A stretch of DNA of 64,000 nucleotides from Quercus robur (lineage: Eukaryota > Streptophyta > Magnoliopsida > Fagales > Fagaceae): positions 20,296,167 to 20,360,166 of the forward strand of contig NC_065538.1 in the NCBI RefSeq assembly GCF_932294415.1, written 5' to 3'. Below are positions 23,680 through 34,341 of this stretch, piece by piece. The notes under the pieces were generated by a model. That model did not search any database and was not told the origin of the DNA. It saw only the letters and a list, made by a program, of their open reading frames with translations. A program made the position numbers and the translations under genes. Within the stretch, counting starts at the first letter, position 1, and each line of letters starts with the position of its first letter.

Positions 23680-24235
23680 ACATATATTACTGTCTACCTT
23701 CTTATTGGGTTGTCTTTGTCAATACATGTCAAAAAGGGAGAGAAATAGATGAAGTTTGGTAAAGGTTTTTAACTGTTTTTATTTAGGGGGAGATGAAATT
23801 ATTTTTGAAAGGGGGAGAAAATAAAAGGTTTTTTTTTTATTTTTTTTTATTTTTTTATTTTTTTTTATTTTTTTTTTATGTATCTAACTTATGGGGAGTG
23901 TTAGATTGCTTATGGTTTTATATTTTCTTGGTTAAGTTCAACAAGTTGATATCAAACTATTTGCTTTATGGTTCACTTGCTTTATTGCTTATTGTGATTC
24001 ATACTGTTTATTTGTCTTTATTTCCATACATGCGTTGATGTGCTCTTTTGAGTGTTTCAGGAAAGACAGGCACATTTCGATAAAGATCGTCTGTCTATTC
24101 TTGCAACTTTTGGGTTAGAAGTATTAGATTGGGATTTGTGATATATTTGAGCCTTTTATTGTAATAAGGCTATTCTTGTATTTGAGCATCTCATTTTGTA
24201 TGTAAGTTTTGTCACAAATTGCCCAAGGGGTATAT
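23680..24235 (+). other. Copia 3' internal noncoding region, second part
   Basis: This continues the copia element begun at 9561. It has 'tttgtcaatacatgtcaaaaagggagag', two GGGGGAGA tracts at about 23786-23815, and long T/A runs at 23830-23880. It ends with 'gcccaaggggtatat' just before the LTR, a decayed polypurine tract. No gene is seen. Confidence 0.55.
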
Positions 24236-25173
24236 TGTTAGGTTCTAAAAGTTTAAAACAATTGGCAAACCGTGAGCACAAACTTGACTAGATATAGAAT
24301 CCTAAGTCTATAGGTATGATTAGACAATGCTCAAGGTGTTACAAATTAGAACACAAGAAAAAGGAAGTTGTGGGTTCAGGAAATTCGAAACATGCTAGGT
24401 TCGATTGATCGAGATTATGGTTTGACCAATCAAGACATGGATCTGCAGAATTTATTAAAGCCTAACAACTCATTAAGCCCATTAAGTGATTAAGGTTTCA
24501 AATCTAATTCTCCTTGTATTTAAAGGAAACCCTAAGGCACGTTTAAAGGGTTTTTAGAGAGAGAAGAGTGCATATTGTGCCTTCAATTGTGGATCTAGGG
24601 TTTTAGTGCCCAAAACTGTCTAAAATATTCTATCGGAAATATTATTTGAAGACACTCAAGATCTAGTGTTGTAGAAGTTGCTACCATCATTAGTCATCAA
24701 AGGTGCTAGAGATTTAAACCTTCAAGGGTGATCTCGGAGTCACAAACTGGAGAGTTTGTGTTGATGATCTATATCTTTGAGTGGAGCTCTCAAAGTCACA
24801 AACTGGAGTGTTTATGTGCAACAAATTCATAATAAAAGAGTCCATGGATTTCAGAGCTGCATATGGTCATGTGAGTAAGTACTACAAGAGGTAGCAATAG
24901 ATTTAGGGTTAAGTTTATTGTAAAAACTTTTATTCTATTAGTGAATTGTTTCCTTGTGGATTGTTTAGGTTAAATCTTCCTCAAGTGTTTTTATCTTGAA
25001 ATTGGATAGTTTCATTGGTTTTTCTGGGTCATCATATCGCTTGTCTTCTTTATTATTCTGCTTTATGTGATATGATTGTTATTGTTTAACCTAAATCTAC
25101 ATAATAAACCTAAGTATCAACTTGGTTAATATATTAAGTTAAAAAATCTAAGTGTTCAAGGGTCTAAATAAAC
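24236..25173 (+). repeat. 3' LTR of truncated copia element
   Basis: It begins TGTTAGGTTCT after the decayed polypurine tract and extends to about 25173. The right end is uncertain because no second copy exists in the window. A TATA-like 'gtatttaaagg' lies at about 24515, and a short 'cgattgatcgag' cluster lies upstream of it near 24400. Confidence 0.55.
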
Positions 25174-25183
25174 AAAAAAATTT

Positions 25184-26923
25184 CTTGTTTGTTAAGTTTT
25201 ATGGAGCCCTTAAATAGGCCTCCAAATATGTACACATTTTTTTTGGAGTATTATTGATTTTAATAAAAATACAGACTTTTGTCTATTGTTTCTCTAGTGG
25301 ATTCAAGAACCCTTTTTCCTTGTGGATTCACAAAACCCTCGTGGATTCGAGATTATTTTCAGAAGCAAACATGTTTCGTTTCTTATTTTCTTGAAGTAGA
25401 CATATTTTGTTTCTTGTCGCTTCTGCATATCGCATTAGTTAGTATCAAAGCCTTGTCCTTACCCTAGTTTGATGGCTACTAAATGTGATGGTAGCATTTT
25501 TAGTAACCAAAAGGTTAAAACAGAAGTTGGGAAGGAATTATTTCAACTTCAACATGATGTCCAACAAGTATTATGCGAACTATAGCCAGTAGTTGCTACC
25601 CCTCTTTCTAGGAAATCCTCCCAAAGCAACACCAATAGATGCACTCCTAAATATAAGAAAATTCCATTATTTGATGGAGAGATTTGTAAGCTGGATTTTA
25701 TTAATTGGCTTCTTGATTTGGAAGATATTTTTTATTATTGGGAAATTTGTGATGAAGAAAGAGTATGGCTTGCATTCAATAAATTAGATGGCGAAGCAAA
25801 GGAATGGTAGGAAGACATACAAATTGATAAAAAGTATCGAGATATGCATCCAATCTGCTTTTGGCAAAGAATGAAAAAGGTGTTGATTGATATATTGTTT
25901 CCTCATGATTATTATGATATACTAGATTATACAAGTGTTAATTATAGATCTTTATATTCATATGATTTAAGAAAAGAAAAATGTTTAAGGGTCGACAAGA
26001 TGAAGCCAATTTATAAAGAAAATATTGAAGAGATTGAAGAAAATAAAGCTCTATTATCACAAGTTGAAAAATTGTGTAGATAACTTGCATGAAAATGATC
26101 TTGAAACCAACAAGGAAAAGAAAAATGTTCTTAATATGGTTGGTGAAAATTATAGTGAAGTAGATGATTGTGAGGTAAAAATTGTAGAGAACATTGTTCA
26201 AGAAAAATCAAGATCTTCATGAACCCAAATCAGGTGATTGCAAGTCCGACGCTCATGTTAATTGCATGAAAACTCTTATTTGGCGAATATTGTCAATTGC
26301 ATGAAAACTGAGGAAAGAGAATCTCAAGTTAATTTTTTTTCATCAATTGATGAGTTGCAAGTTTGGAAAGAAGACCAAGGGACTAAAGTATTCCAAGTAC
26401 TTGTTTGCTTGGCATGGCAGATTTCAAATCTTAACTATTAACTTGAGAACTAGTTTTTTTCAAGTGAAGAGGTCTGGTGTAGGATAGAATCTATAATTAG
26501 ACTTTTGTTATTTATTAATTTTGGCATTTAATTTGTAATTTTAGGAATTTTATGATTAGGGTTATTATTTCCTTGTTTTTAGGTGTTTTTAATGCTTTTT
26601 AGGTTAAATTTAGTTCCTATAATGGTTAGTATTAATTAGGACTTATTTTAGAATATGTTTTCTTGTTTGTCAAGTTTTATGAAGCCCTTAAATAGGCCTC
26701 CAAATCTATAAACGTTTTTTTTTTTTTTTTTTTTTTAGTATTATTGATTTTAATAAAAATACAAACTTTTGTCTATTGTTTCTTTGGTAGATTCTAGAAC
26801 CATTTCTTCTTGTGAATTTAAGGAACTCTTATGAATTTGAGATTATTTTTAGAAGTAAACGTGTTTTATTTCTTGTTTTCTTGAAGTAAACGTATTCTAC
26901 TTTTTGTATTTGTGCATCCAGCA
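25184..26923 (+). mobile_element. Small gag-only LTR retrotransposon
   Basis: The 3' LTR is 26478-26923 (446 bp). The 5' LTR is truncated and begins at about 25184, matching 26655-26923 and ending at 25434. A decayed tRNA-Met primer site (TTAGTATCAAAGCC, 25439-25452) and a polypurine stretch before 26478 (GTGAAGAGG) frame an internal region of only 1.0 kb. It codes for part of a Gag and nothing else. The missing 175 bp of the 5' LTR abuts the copia LTR, so the copia element probably inserted into it. Confidence 0.8.
25472..26222 (+). pseudogene. Gag fragment of the small LTR element
   Basis: ATG at 25472 (MATKCDGSIFSNQKVK) lies 20 bases after the primer site. The recognisable gag core is IPLFDGEICKLDFINWLLDLEDIFYYWE, followed by VWLAFNKLDGEAKEW and a Lys/Glu-rich tail. 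Stops interrupt it at about 25583 (TAG), 25808 (TAG) and 26080 (TAG), and the frame is lost after 26080. There is no zinc knuckle and no pol. Confidence 0.75.
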
Positions 26924-27988
26924 TTAAGTATGGAGTCATCATTCTTTTTCTACTTTGGAAGAAGTTCTAGATGTTTGTAATTTTGGTGATTGATGTGGAA
27001 CTGGGCCCACTGCTACCACAAAACTTATGCATTTCATTATAATTGTCAACTTGAAGTACAAAGCTCATCTTTCCCAAGGTCCTCTTACACGATTTTATAA
27101 TACAAGTCTACCTATCACAGACTTGGAGACTAAGAATAACAATAATGATAATTCTAATAAACAAAGAAAGGAAATAAACTAAAGATCCTAATTCTAATTC
27201 AAATAGTCTTTTAAGTCAGCTAAAATACTAATAAGGGAAATCAATTAAGAAAGTGATTTCTTGCTTATCAACTTCTGTGTTTTGACTACTTATAAAAATA
27301 GACGTTATTCTTGTAATTATCGTTTATCCGGGTCCACTGCAAACTTCTATAAGAATTACCATAAAACGTACTGGAATATCAACATTAATGCTCTTCCTCT
27401 GAACTTGTGCTTGATTGGAAAATTAACCTTAATAATCTTCTGGTTCTGTATATATATGCTAGATTCCAAATACTTATCCCTAATTATTGCTGCGAATTGC
27501 CATAATTGCTTTGATTAATCTTGCTGATTTCCAAACCTTCATAATCACGGTCGTAGAACTCGTTTTTCTTGCCCTTTGTCCCTCCACTAGTGAGTAGTGA
27601 TGGTCCTATAATTAATTACCCTAGTACAGTGCATGTACAAGGGGTGCACTGTGTAAAAAATGCTTTATTCTGTCAGTTTTTTTTTTTTTTTTTTTTTTTC
27701 CCTCGAGCTGCGTTATTAGGTTTCTGTAGTCAGATGGGCTTTTATTTATCTTTTTTGTTGTTGCATTGTATCCTTTGCCTATCTCAGAACCAAATGCTAC
27801 GTAAAGGGTCCTGTCTATCTCATAGCCATGGTCATCCAACTCAATTTCAAAGGCCATTGGCCTCGTTAAGTATGGTAATTTCAAGCAAAATAAATTTTTA
27901 CATTGAGAAACTTTAATTTATTATATTTACAATAATTTCAGAAAGGACCCATATAAAAGGACAGCCCGCAGTTATTACAAATTAGTAA
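26924..27988. other. Intergenic region 3' of PMEI copy 1
   Basis: AT-rich, with a T run at 27679-27700. I find no gene, no repeat partner in the window and no clear element ends. Short open frames on both strands have no recognisable protein features. Confidence 0.5.
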
Positions 27989-28525
27989 TTAAAGTTGATG
28001 CAGAATTGTTTTTAGATCAGTGGTGAACTTCGCTAGCAATGTACTGCTTTCAGTTAACTCTGCTATGCCAAGTGTACTGCAATATTGTAATTCTCCATTA
28101 ACTATATCCACAATTTCGTATGCCTTATCAAACTTCTTCGCATCAAAATATTTGAGACCCTCGCCGTTCACTCGATAGACATTAATATTAAAAGCTTGAA
28201 TACAAGTAGAACGTATCGACCATTCGGCATAGTCTTTGGCACTGTTCATCAATTTGTACGCCACTGGAGCAGTCTCATTAGCTTTGGTTGCAGTAACCTC
28301 CAAACCAATCCCAGAAAGGCCTTCAAGATTTGCACTGGAACTGCGAGGATCTGACTCCAAAACGGAGGTGCAAACATCAGGAAACTCGGTTGGGGTGCAA
28401 GTTTTGGCTATTAGGGGCTTGCCAATCTCATTAGAAGCTTTTGCATAATGGTGGCTTGAAAGCAAAGTAGAAAGTATAATAGGAATCACTAGGAGATCCA
28501 GAAAAACATCAACTTCCATGGCCAT
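27989..28525 (-). CDS. Invertase/pectin methylesterase inhibitor family protein, copy 1 (intact)
   Basis: A 178-residue secreted protein of the plant PMEI/invertase-inhibitor family, which blocks cell-wall or vacuolar invertases or pectin methylesterases by binding them one to one. The chosen start is the ATG at 28525 (MAMEVDVFLDLL). Residues 1-30 or so form a hydrophobic signal peptide ending near HHYAKASN. The mature part has the family pattern of paired cysteines: C-TPTEFPDVC near the N-terminus, then STC and YC in the helical bundle, with the end KFTTDLKTILHQL typical of the last helix. The gene is intronless, as is usual for the family. A TATA box lies only 34 bp upstream of the ATG. Paralogues at 48667 and 60505 show tandem duplication. 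The sequence does not tell which enzyme it inhibits. Confidence 0.88.
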   Translation of the reverse strand: MAMEVDVFLDLLVIPIILSTLLSSHHYAKASNEIGKPLIAKTCTPTEFPDVCTSVLESDPRSSSANLEGLSGIGLEVTATKANETAPVAYKLMNSAKDYAEWSIRSTCIQAFNINVYRVNGEGLKYFDAKKFDKAYEIVDIVNGELQYCSTLGIAELTESSTLLAKFTTDLKTILHQL

Positions 28526-28558
28526 TTCTTGCACAACACAATAAAAGAGCCTATCGGC

Positions 28559-28568
28559 CTATTTATAG
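28559..28568 (-). promoter_or_regulatory. TATA box of PMEI copy 1
   Basis: The minus strand reads CTATAAATAG about 34 bp before the ATG at 28525. The corresponding region before copy 3 (about 61009-61022) also has TATATAAATAGG. The short distance implies a very short 5' UTR, or a start slightly downstream of the annotated ATG. Confidence 0.65.
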
Positions 28569-28582
28569 TGTGGAAACTACAT

Positions 28583-28941
28583 TCGAAACCAGACTAGTCC
28601 AACCTTTTTGTCCTTTCTTGTCCTCACTTTGAAACGATTTTTTACATTATTCCATACAGATTCGATTAACAAGTATCATTGTCACGAGGATAATGATGGA
28701 ATGGAAAGGATAAAGCTGTTGAGGCTAAAAATACGAGAAGTGGTATCTCCATAATATTTTTTTCGACACCAGCTTAATCTAACCTTTTTGTCCCTTCTTG
28801 TCCTCACCTTGAAACGATTTTTTACATTATTCCATACTGATTCGATTAACAAGTATAATGGTCACAAGGATAACGATGGAATAGAAAGAATAAAGCTGTT
28901 AAGGCTAAAAATATGAGAAGTGGTAGGTCTATAATATTTTT
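28583..28941. repeat. 180-bp tandem duplication upstream of PMEI copy 1
   Basis: 28583-28762 and 28763-28941 are similar direct repeats, both starting TCGA(A/C)ACCAG and containing 'aacctttttgtcc' (28601 and 28781), exactly 180 bp apart. The unit starts about 15 bp upstream of the TATA box, so the proximal promoter is doubled. Unit 3 has a single, more diverged copy around 61045-61175. Confidence 0.85.
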
Positions 28942-29280
28942 GCAGCAAATCAAAAGTGATAAGTTGTTATTAGTTTTTTTTTCCCAAAAACAAAAAGTTG
29001 TTATTGGTTTTAATTTAAATTCACAACTTAAATTACATTTTTGTCTACCCATAACAACTAATAGCAACCTACTGTTTAAGATTTTTTATAAAAGTGTTAT
29101 AAAAATATTATAAACATAGTATTTTTCTAAAAATAAAGCCCAAAAATCTGTTGAAATTTTGTTTGGTTTGTTGTCCATGGATGGTGTAGGTCGACTATGA
29201 ATTCAGTGAGACTCGTTTAACAATAAAAAATTAGGGTACATTTTTTTTTTTTTTTGATAGGAATACTGAGAATAATATTA

Positions 29281-32200
29281 TTAAAATGCGTAAAACGTTA
29301 CATCGTGGATAAGGGCTTGCTCTAAAAAGCAAGGTGTCTCTTCAATCCATGCAATAAAATCAGTAATGCCGAGGGCATGTTTTGCTAACACGTGAGCCGG
29401 CCTGTTCCTTGTCTTTTAACGTGGGAAAATTCCACCCTATTGAAGCCTATGTTGAGATCCAGAATGCCTTGTGTTACAGCTGAGACCACGGATGGAGGAG
29501 TAGTTGTACCTTTCAGAGCTTGGATCATGAGCAAGCAGTCACTTTCCACTACAATGTCTCGAATACCAATATCTAGTGCGAACAACAACCCTGCCTCAAT
29601 AGCCTTGGATTCGGTTTCAATGGCACCTAGGGGTGCATCCAAGTTTTTGCACATTGCAACCTCCACCCTACCCAATTCATCTTTGACAATCACACCCACA
29701 CCTGCCTTCCCATTAGCTTTATCTACCGCACCATCAACATTTATTTTAAACAAAAATCTTGGTGGTGGGGACCATGTCATGGCTCTCTTGATGATAGGTT
29801 CCAGGTTTGTTTGTGCTACTGTAGCAGCATTATATTCCTCTAAATAGGATGTTGCCCAACTAACCAACACATTACCTGGCTTTCTCTGAGCTCCCATTCT
29901 TACTTCATTCCTATGATACCACATTGCCCATGCTAGAAGGACCACTCGTGCTACCATGTTCTCATCAACTTGGTCAACCATAACCATCCTCCACATCAGA
30001 TCATAAAAGGAAGTCATAGAAAAAGCTCCACCTGGCAACACTATTTTTGAGCATGCCCACACCTCACGTGCCTTTGGACAGGAGATGAAAGTGTGACCTG
30101 TTGTTTCAACCTCCATCCTGCACTGATCACAGAGACTGTCTCGCACTACCTTACGCTTTAAGAGATTTACCTTGGTGGGAAGTATGTCGTGGCATGCTCA
30201 CCATGCGAAATGTCTAGTCTTGTGTGGGAGGGGAAGGGCCCATAACCTTTTCCAGTACTGCCGACTTAGACCCATATCCGAGCTAGTGCCACTGTTGGGG
30301 TCAGAAGAAAGTCTCGTTGATACTGCATAAGCACTACGAACACTAAACTTTCCATTTGATGTTTCAGCCCATACAATCTTATCCTCCGGAAAACGGGAGC
30401 TCAGTGGTATGCTCTGTATAATGTCAACCTCATACGGAAGGAATAAGGCAACTAAGGCTTCTATTTTCCACCGAACATTTTCATGGTCTATGAGCTCCCC
30501 CACTAGTGTATCTAGGTGTAGAACTAACCTGGGAGAAGCCACTTTATGAGTTGGGGTTGAAGGCAGCCACTTGTCACCCCATATCCGAATGCTATTACCA
30601 TTGCCAACCTTCCATTTGATCCCCTCCCTAACTATGTGTTGAGCAACCATGATACTTCGCCACGTGAATGACAAGTTGTTTCCCATAGTTGCTTCAATGA
30701 ACTTGCATCTGGGAAAGTATTTGGCCTTGAGTACCCTGTAGACCAAGGATGAGTGATCCGTTTGCAGCCGCCACCCTTGCTTGGCTAATAAGGCCAAGTT
30801 GAACTGTTTCAGCTTCTTGAAACCCATTCCTCCATTGCGCTTTGGTTCACACATTTTCTCCCAGCTTAGGCAGGCAATCTTCTTCTCTTCTGCTTTTTGG
30901 CCTCATCAGAAATTCCTTATCATACCAGTAAGGTCGTCACAGAGAGAGTCTGGGATTTTGAAACAGCTCATTGTGTAAGTAGGGATTGCTTGCGCCACTG
31001 CCTTGATCAGGACCTCCTTACCCGCCTTGGATAACATCTTCTCTTTCCAGCCGGCTACCTTTTTACCCACTTTTTCCTTTATGTCGTTGAAAGAGTTCCG
31101 TTTATTCCTTCCTACCAAGGAAGGTAGGCCTAAATATTTCTCATGCTGTTTGATCACTTGTGCTCCGAATCTCCCTTTTATTTCTTCCTTGATAGTGGTA
31201 GGGGTGTTGCTGCTGAATCTCCCTTTTATTTCTTCCTCGTACACTCGCAAGACCTTTTGAAGTGCATCACATTCTTCAAGAGATGCTTTACAGAATATGA
31301 GGCTGTCATCTGCAAAAAATAGGTGAGATAAAATGGGACCCCCACGGCACACCGAGACTCATTTCATGTCGCCCCTAGCCACTGAAGCTTTTATAAGAGC
31401 TGAAAGCCCCTCTGCACACAACAAGAAAAGATACGGTGATAGGGGGTCACCTTGACGGATGCCCCTAGAAGGAATGATGTGACCCCTAGGACTGCCTTTT
31501 ATTTTGATAGAATAAGTTACAGACCTCACACACCTCATAACCAGCATCCTCCATCTCTCATCAAAGCCCAACTTCTCCATGATTTTCTCCAAATACTCTC
31601 ATTCTACCCTATCGTACGCCTTGCTCATATCGAGTTTAAGCGCCATCTCCCCCACCTTCCCAGACTTCTTGCTAATATGGTGCATAGTTTCAAAAGCAAC
31701 GAGTACATTGTTAGTGATAAGCCTTCCGTGCACAAACGCACTTTGGGTTTCACTAATGATGGAGGGTAGGATCTTCTTCAGCCTATTTGCAATAACTTTG
31801 GATACAATCTTATAAGTAACATTGCAGAAACTTATGGGCCTGTAATCAATCACTCGTTTAGGTTCCTTAATTTTTGAAATTAGCACAATATGAGTTTCAT
31901 TGAAGTTGGGTGGAGAGATACCTTGGTTTAGGAAGTCCAGAACCATTTTAGAGACCACGTCACCACAGGTAGGCCAAAAGTACTGGAAAAACAGTGGGGG
32001 CATCCTATCCAGACCTGGTGCTTTGAGCGGATACATTTTCTTTAGAGCAACCTTCACCTCCTGCTCACTATATTCTCTGGTGAGCTATTGATTCATGACT
32101 AGGGTAACCTTCCTTTGGATAGCAGCCAGCAACTCTATAAAATCTGTGAGGTTGTTTGTCCGGAAAAGAGTTCTGTAATAACCCACTACAATTTCCTCTA

Positions 32201-33380
32201 CCTTGCCCTCCTCTTCCTGCCATACATCCTCATCATCTAGCAGGCCTGTAATGAGATTCTTTTTCTATCTATCGGACGCCTTTGCATGGAAAAAGTTTGT
32301 GTTCCTGTCCTCGGTTTGGAACCAGTTAAGCCGTGATCGTTGTCTCCACATTGCATCCTCCTTGTCAAGCCAACTGTTCAGTTCGGACTAAGTACTTCTC
32401 AAAGCCAGATTAGTTACAGTTGAGGATGGTTGAAGCTCTAGCCATTCTACTTTCCTTTGGAGCTCGGCCACTTTTTTACCCACGTGACCAAATATCTTTT
32501 TATTCCAATCATCCAGATTGGACCTACATTACTCTAAGCAATTCTGTAGAACATGTCCTTCCGTTGAAAACCACCCTTTTTCCCATGCGTCAATCACCAC
32601 CTGCTCACATCTTTGGTCTTTCAACCACATCGATTCAAACCAGAAAAGTTTCTTTTGTCGTATACAACTCGGTTGTTGTGTCATACGTAACACTAAGGGA
32701 GCATGGTCTAACACCGATGATGATAAGTGGTATAACTTTGCCAAAGGAAACAAGCTGATCCACTCAGGAGTTGCTAGCGCTCTATCCAGCCTCTCTCGTA
32801 TCTGCACACTGTCTGCCCTCCCATAGTTCCAAGTAAACTTAGGGCCAGTGTACCCCAAATCACGAAGCCTACAGGCATTTATAGTCTCAACGAAGTTCGT
32901 CATTTGTTGTCTCGGTCTATCACTACCACCCTCCTTCTCCGATGTCCCGATGATCTCATTGAAATCTCCAATTGTTAACCAAGGCAGAGATGAAGTTCCT
33001 TTGAGATATTTGAGTTTTGCCCAAGACTCAGGACGTTTGGCTGTGTCCGGGTTCCCATAAAAGCCAGTGAAGTGCCACCACCCAACATTTGCACCCCCAT
33101 CCACTAATGCATCGATGTGTGTTTGAGAGTATGTTTGAACCATCACTATAACCCCTTCCTTCCAGAATAAAGCCAAGCCTCCACTCTTCCCAATGCTCGG
33201 AACAAACAAGTCATCCTTCATGTTGCATTTGTCCTTTACCATATCCATCCAATTCTTCTTATGTGACTTTGTCTCCATGAGGAAGACAAGTTTGGGATCT
33301 TCTTTTCAAACCACCTTTTCCAAGGCGTTAACTGACCGGAGGTTCCTAAGCCCCCGACAGTTCTAGCTTAACAGACTCAT
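29281..33380 (-). pseudogene. LINE ORF2: endonuclease, reverse transcriptase, RNase H
   Basis: ATG at 33380 (MSLLS, then a TAG where Trp is expected). The APE-type endonuclease spans 33278-32529 (WLTIGDFNEI, RERLDRALATPEW, VLDHAPLVL). The RT spans about 32057-30906 (YRPISFCNVTYKIVSKVIANRL, GIRQGDPLSPYLFLL, and the catalytic FADDSLIF near 31310). A zinc-finger/helper region follows at 30854-30198, and an RNase H domain at about 29760-29400 (INVDGAV, IETESKAIEAGLLFALD, VVESDCLLMIQAL). The frame is the same from 33380 to about 29395, broken only by in-frame stops; one frameshift near 29395 precedes the final 35 codons. It performs target-primed reverse transcription when intact. Confidence 0.9.
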
Positions 33381-33814
33381 TGTGCCCGGCGGGGCTGCCC
33401 AGCAACCTCCGCCGATCCCAAATGTTCAGCTAACAGGACACTCAGTTGTCTAGTTTCCTCTTCCATTCGTATCTTCTTTTTTATCTCTATGCTTTCATCC
33501 CACGACATGCATGCATACTCATGTTTTCTTTTTGCTACGTACTCATTATCTAATTGCATGGCACCCCCTTGCTCACATGCTCCTTCCTGTATATTTAAGG
33601 GAGTACCTTTACGTGGGCTTCTCCTTATAGCCGGTGTAGGCTTGGTTGGAGAAGGCCCAGTTTTATTTTTTAAGGGCCCCTTACTTTTATTTTTATTACG
33701 GTTGGGCCTATTCAAGCCCACTATGGTCTCATTTTTGTTACCAACCCGGCCCACCACAATGGATGCTTCTAGAGAAACACTACCCTCTTTACTGACACCA
33801 TAAAGTTCTCCCAT
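33377..33814 (-). pseudogene. LINE ORF1, C-terminal part
   Basis: The last 145 residues of the RNA-binding ORF1 protein are open to a TGA at 33377-33379. The sequence is basic and proline-rich (NRPNRNKNKSKGPLKNKT, PAIRRSPRKGTPL), with an acidic/basic helical end (EIKKKIRMEEETRQLSVLL). The stop overlaps the ORF2 start as ATGA (33380-33377), a layout that permits stop-restart translation. The N-terminus is missing because the element is 5'-truncated, so it is not functional here. Confidence 0.75.
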
Positions 33815-34341
33815 TTCACTCCCAAAAATATCTCCCTTGTCACTCCGTAAATCATGTTTGATAGACTATAATAGGCACTACTGTAATGTAATAGTTATTT
33901 CTATAGTTTAGCTATTCAATAGTTTGGTTATATTTTTATTACGGGAATAGTCATTCCTTATGAATAGTTATTCTCTAAAATGAGGAATAATTATTTCTCT
34001 CTAAAAGGGTTGTAATAGTTATTCCTTAGTAGATGTAATAATTTCTAACATTAATATATTTCGAAATAAATAAACTTTCCATGTCCACCTAACAATTATG
34101 GAAATAAAAAATCATCAGAATAACTCATCTCTCTAAAATTTAAAATATATTATTTTCTAGGAAATATATTTGTATGAATGAGATATTTCCTAAAATAGAT
34201 CATAAGTTTTATTCTAATGTTACAACTCACAACCAAACTAATGAATAGGTTTAGTTATTCCATTACAACACCTTTTATTCCTAGTAATAAAGATTACCAT
34301 TCTTGTTGTAATCCACATTCAATGTATCAAACGTACCCTTA

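Larger units (their letters stand above)
9561..25173 (+). mobile_element. 5'-truncated Ty1/copia element (SIRE-like), split by later insertions
   Basis: Only the 3' part of a plus-strand copia element remains: noncoding internal sequence 9561-10011 and 23680-24235, then a 3' LTR 24236-25173. The internal part has repeated GGGGGAG purine tracts (for example 9928-9933 and 9950-9955, then 23785-23815), which I associate with the SIRE/Maximus lineage. The chromovirus at 10012-20400 and the solo LTR at 20417-23679 are nested within it. Gag, pol and the 5' LTR are absent. The lineage is inferred from layout only, because no protein remains. Confidence 0.6.
29241..33856 (-). mobile_element. L1-type LINE, 5'-truncated
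   Basis: A non-LTR retrotransposon on the minus strand. Its poly(A) tail appears as a T run at 29241-29255. ORF2 (29281-33380) has endonuclease, reverse transcriptase and RNase H regions, and the end of ORF1 (33377-33814) lies upstream. The 5' end is truncated within ORF1. No clear target-site duplication is seen beyond a few bases. It inserted just inside the left end of a MITE. Confidence 0.9.
29234..34338. mobile_element. Tourist-like MITE interrupted by a LINE
   Basis: The left end GGGTACA (29234-29240), continued after the LINE by TTTGATAGAC (33857), pairs as a terminal inverted repeat with the right end, whose reverse complement is GGGTACGTTTGATACATTG (ending 34338). Both sides are flanked by TTA (29231-29233, 34339-34341), the target preference of PIF/Harbinger elements. 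Without the LINE the MITE is about 489 bp, AT-rich and noncoding. The flanks rejoin to match unit 3 sequence around 61245-61360, which lacks the insertion. Confidence 0.7.

Noticed and set aside
27569..27916. 115-codon plus-strand open frame near PMEI copy 1
   Set aside because: It contains a homopolymer Phe tract from a T run and has no domain, partner or repeat support.
29392..29847. 151-codon plus-strand open frame
   Set aside because: It is antisense to the RNase H region of the LINE and has no independent support.
32420..32826. Plus-strand open frames of 100-112 codons
   Set aside because: They are shadows of the LINE endonuclease frame on the opposite strand.
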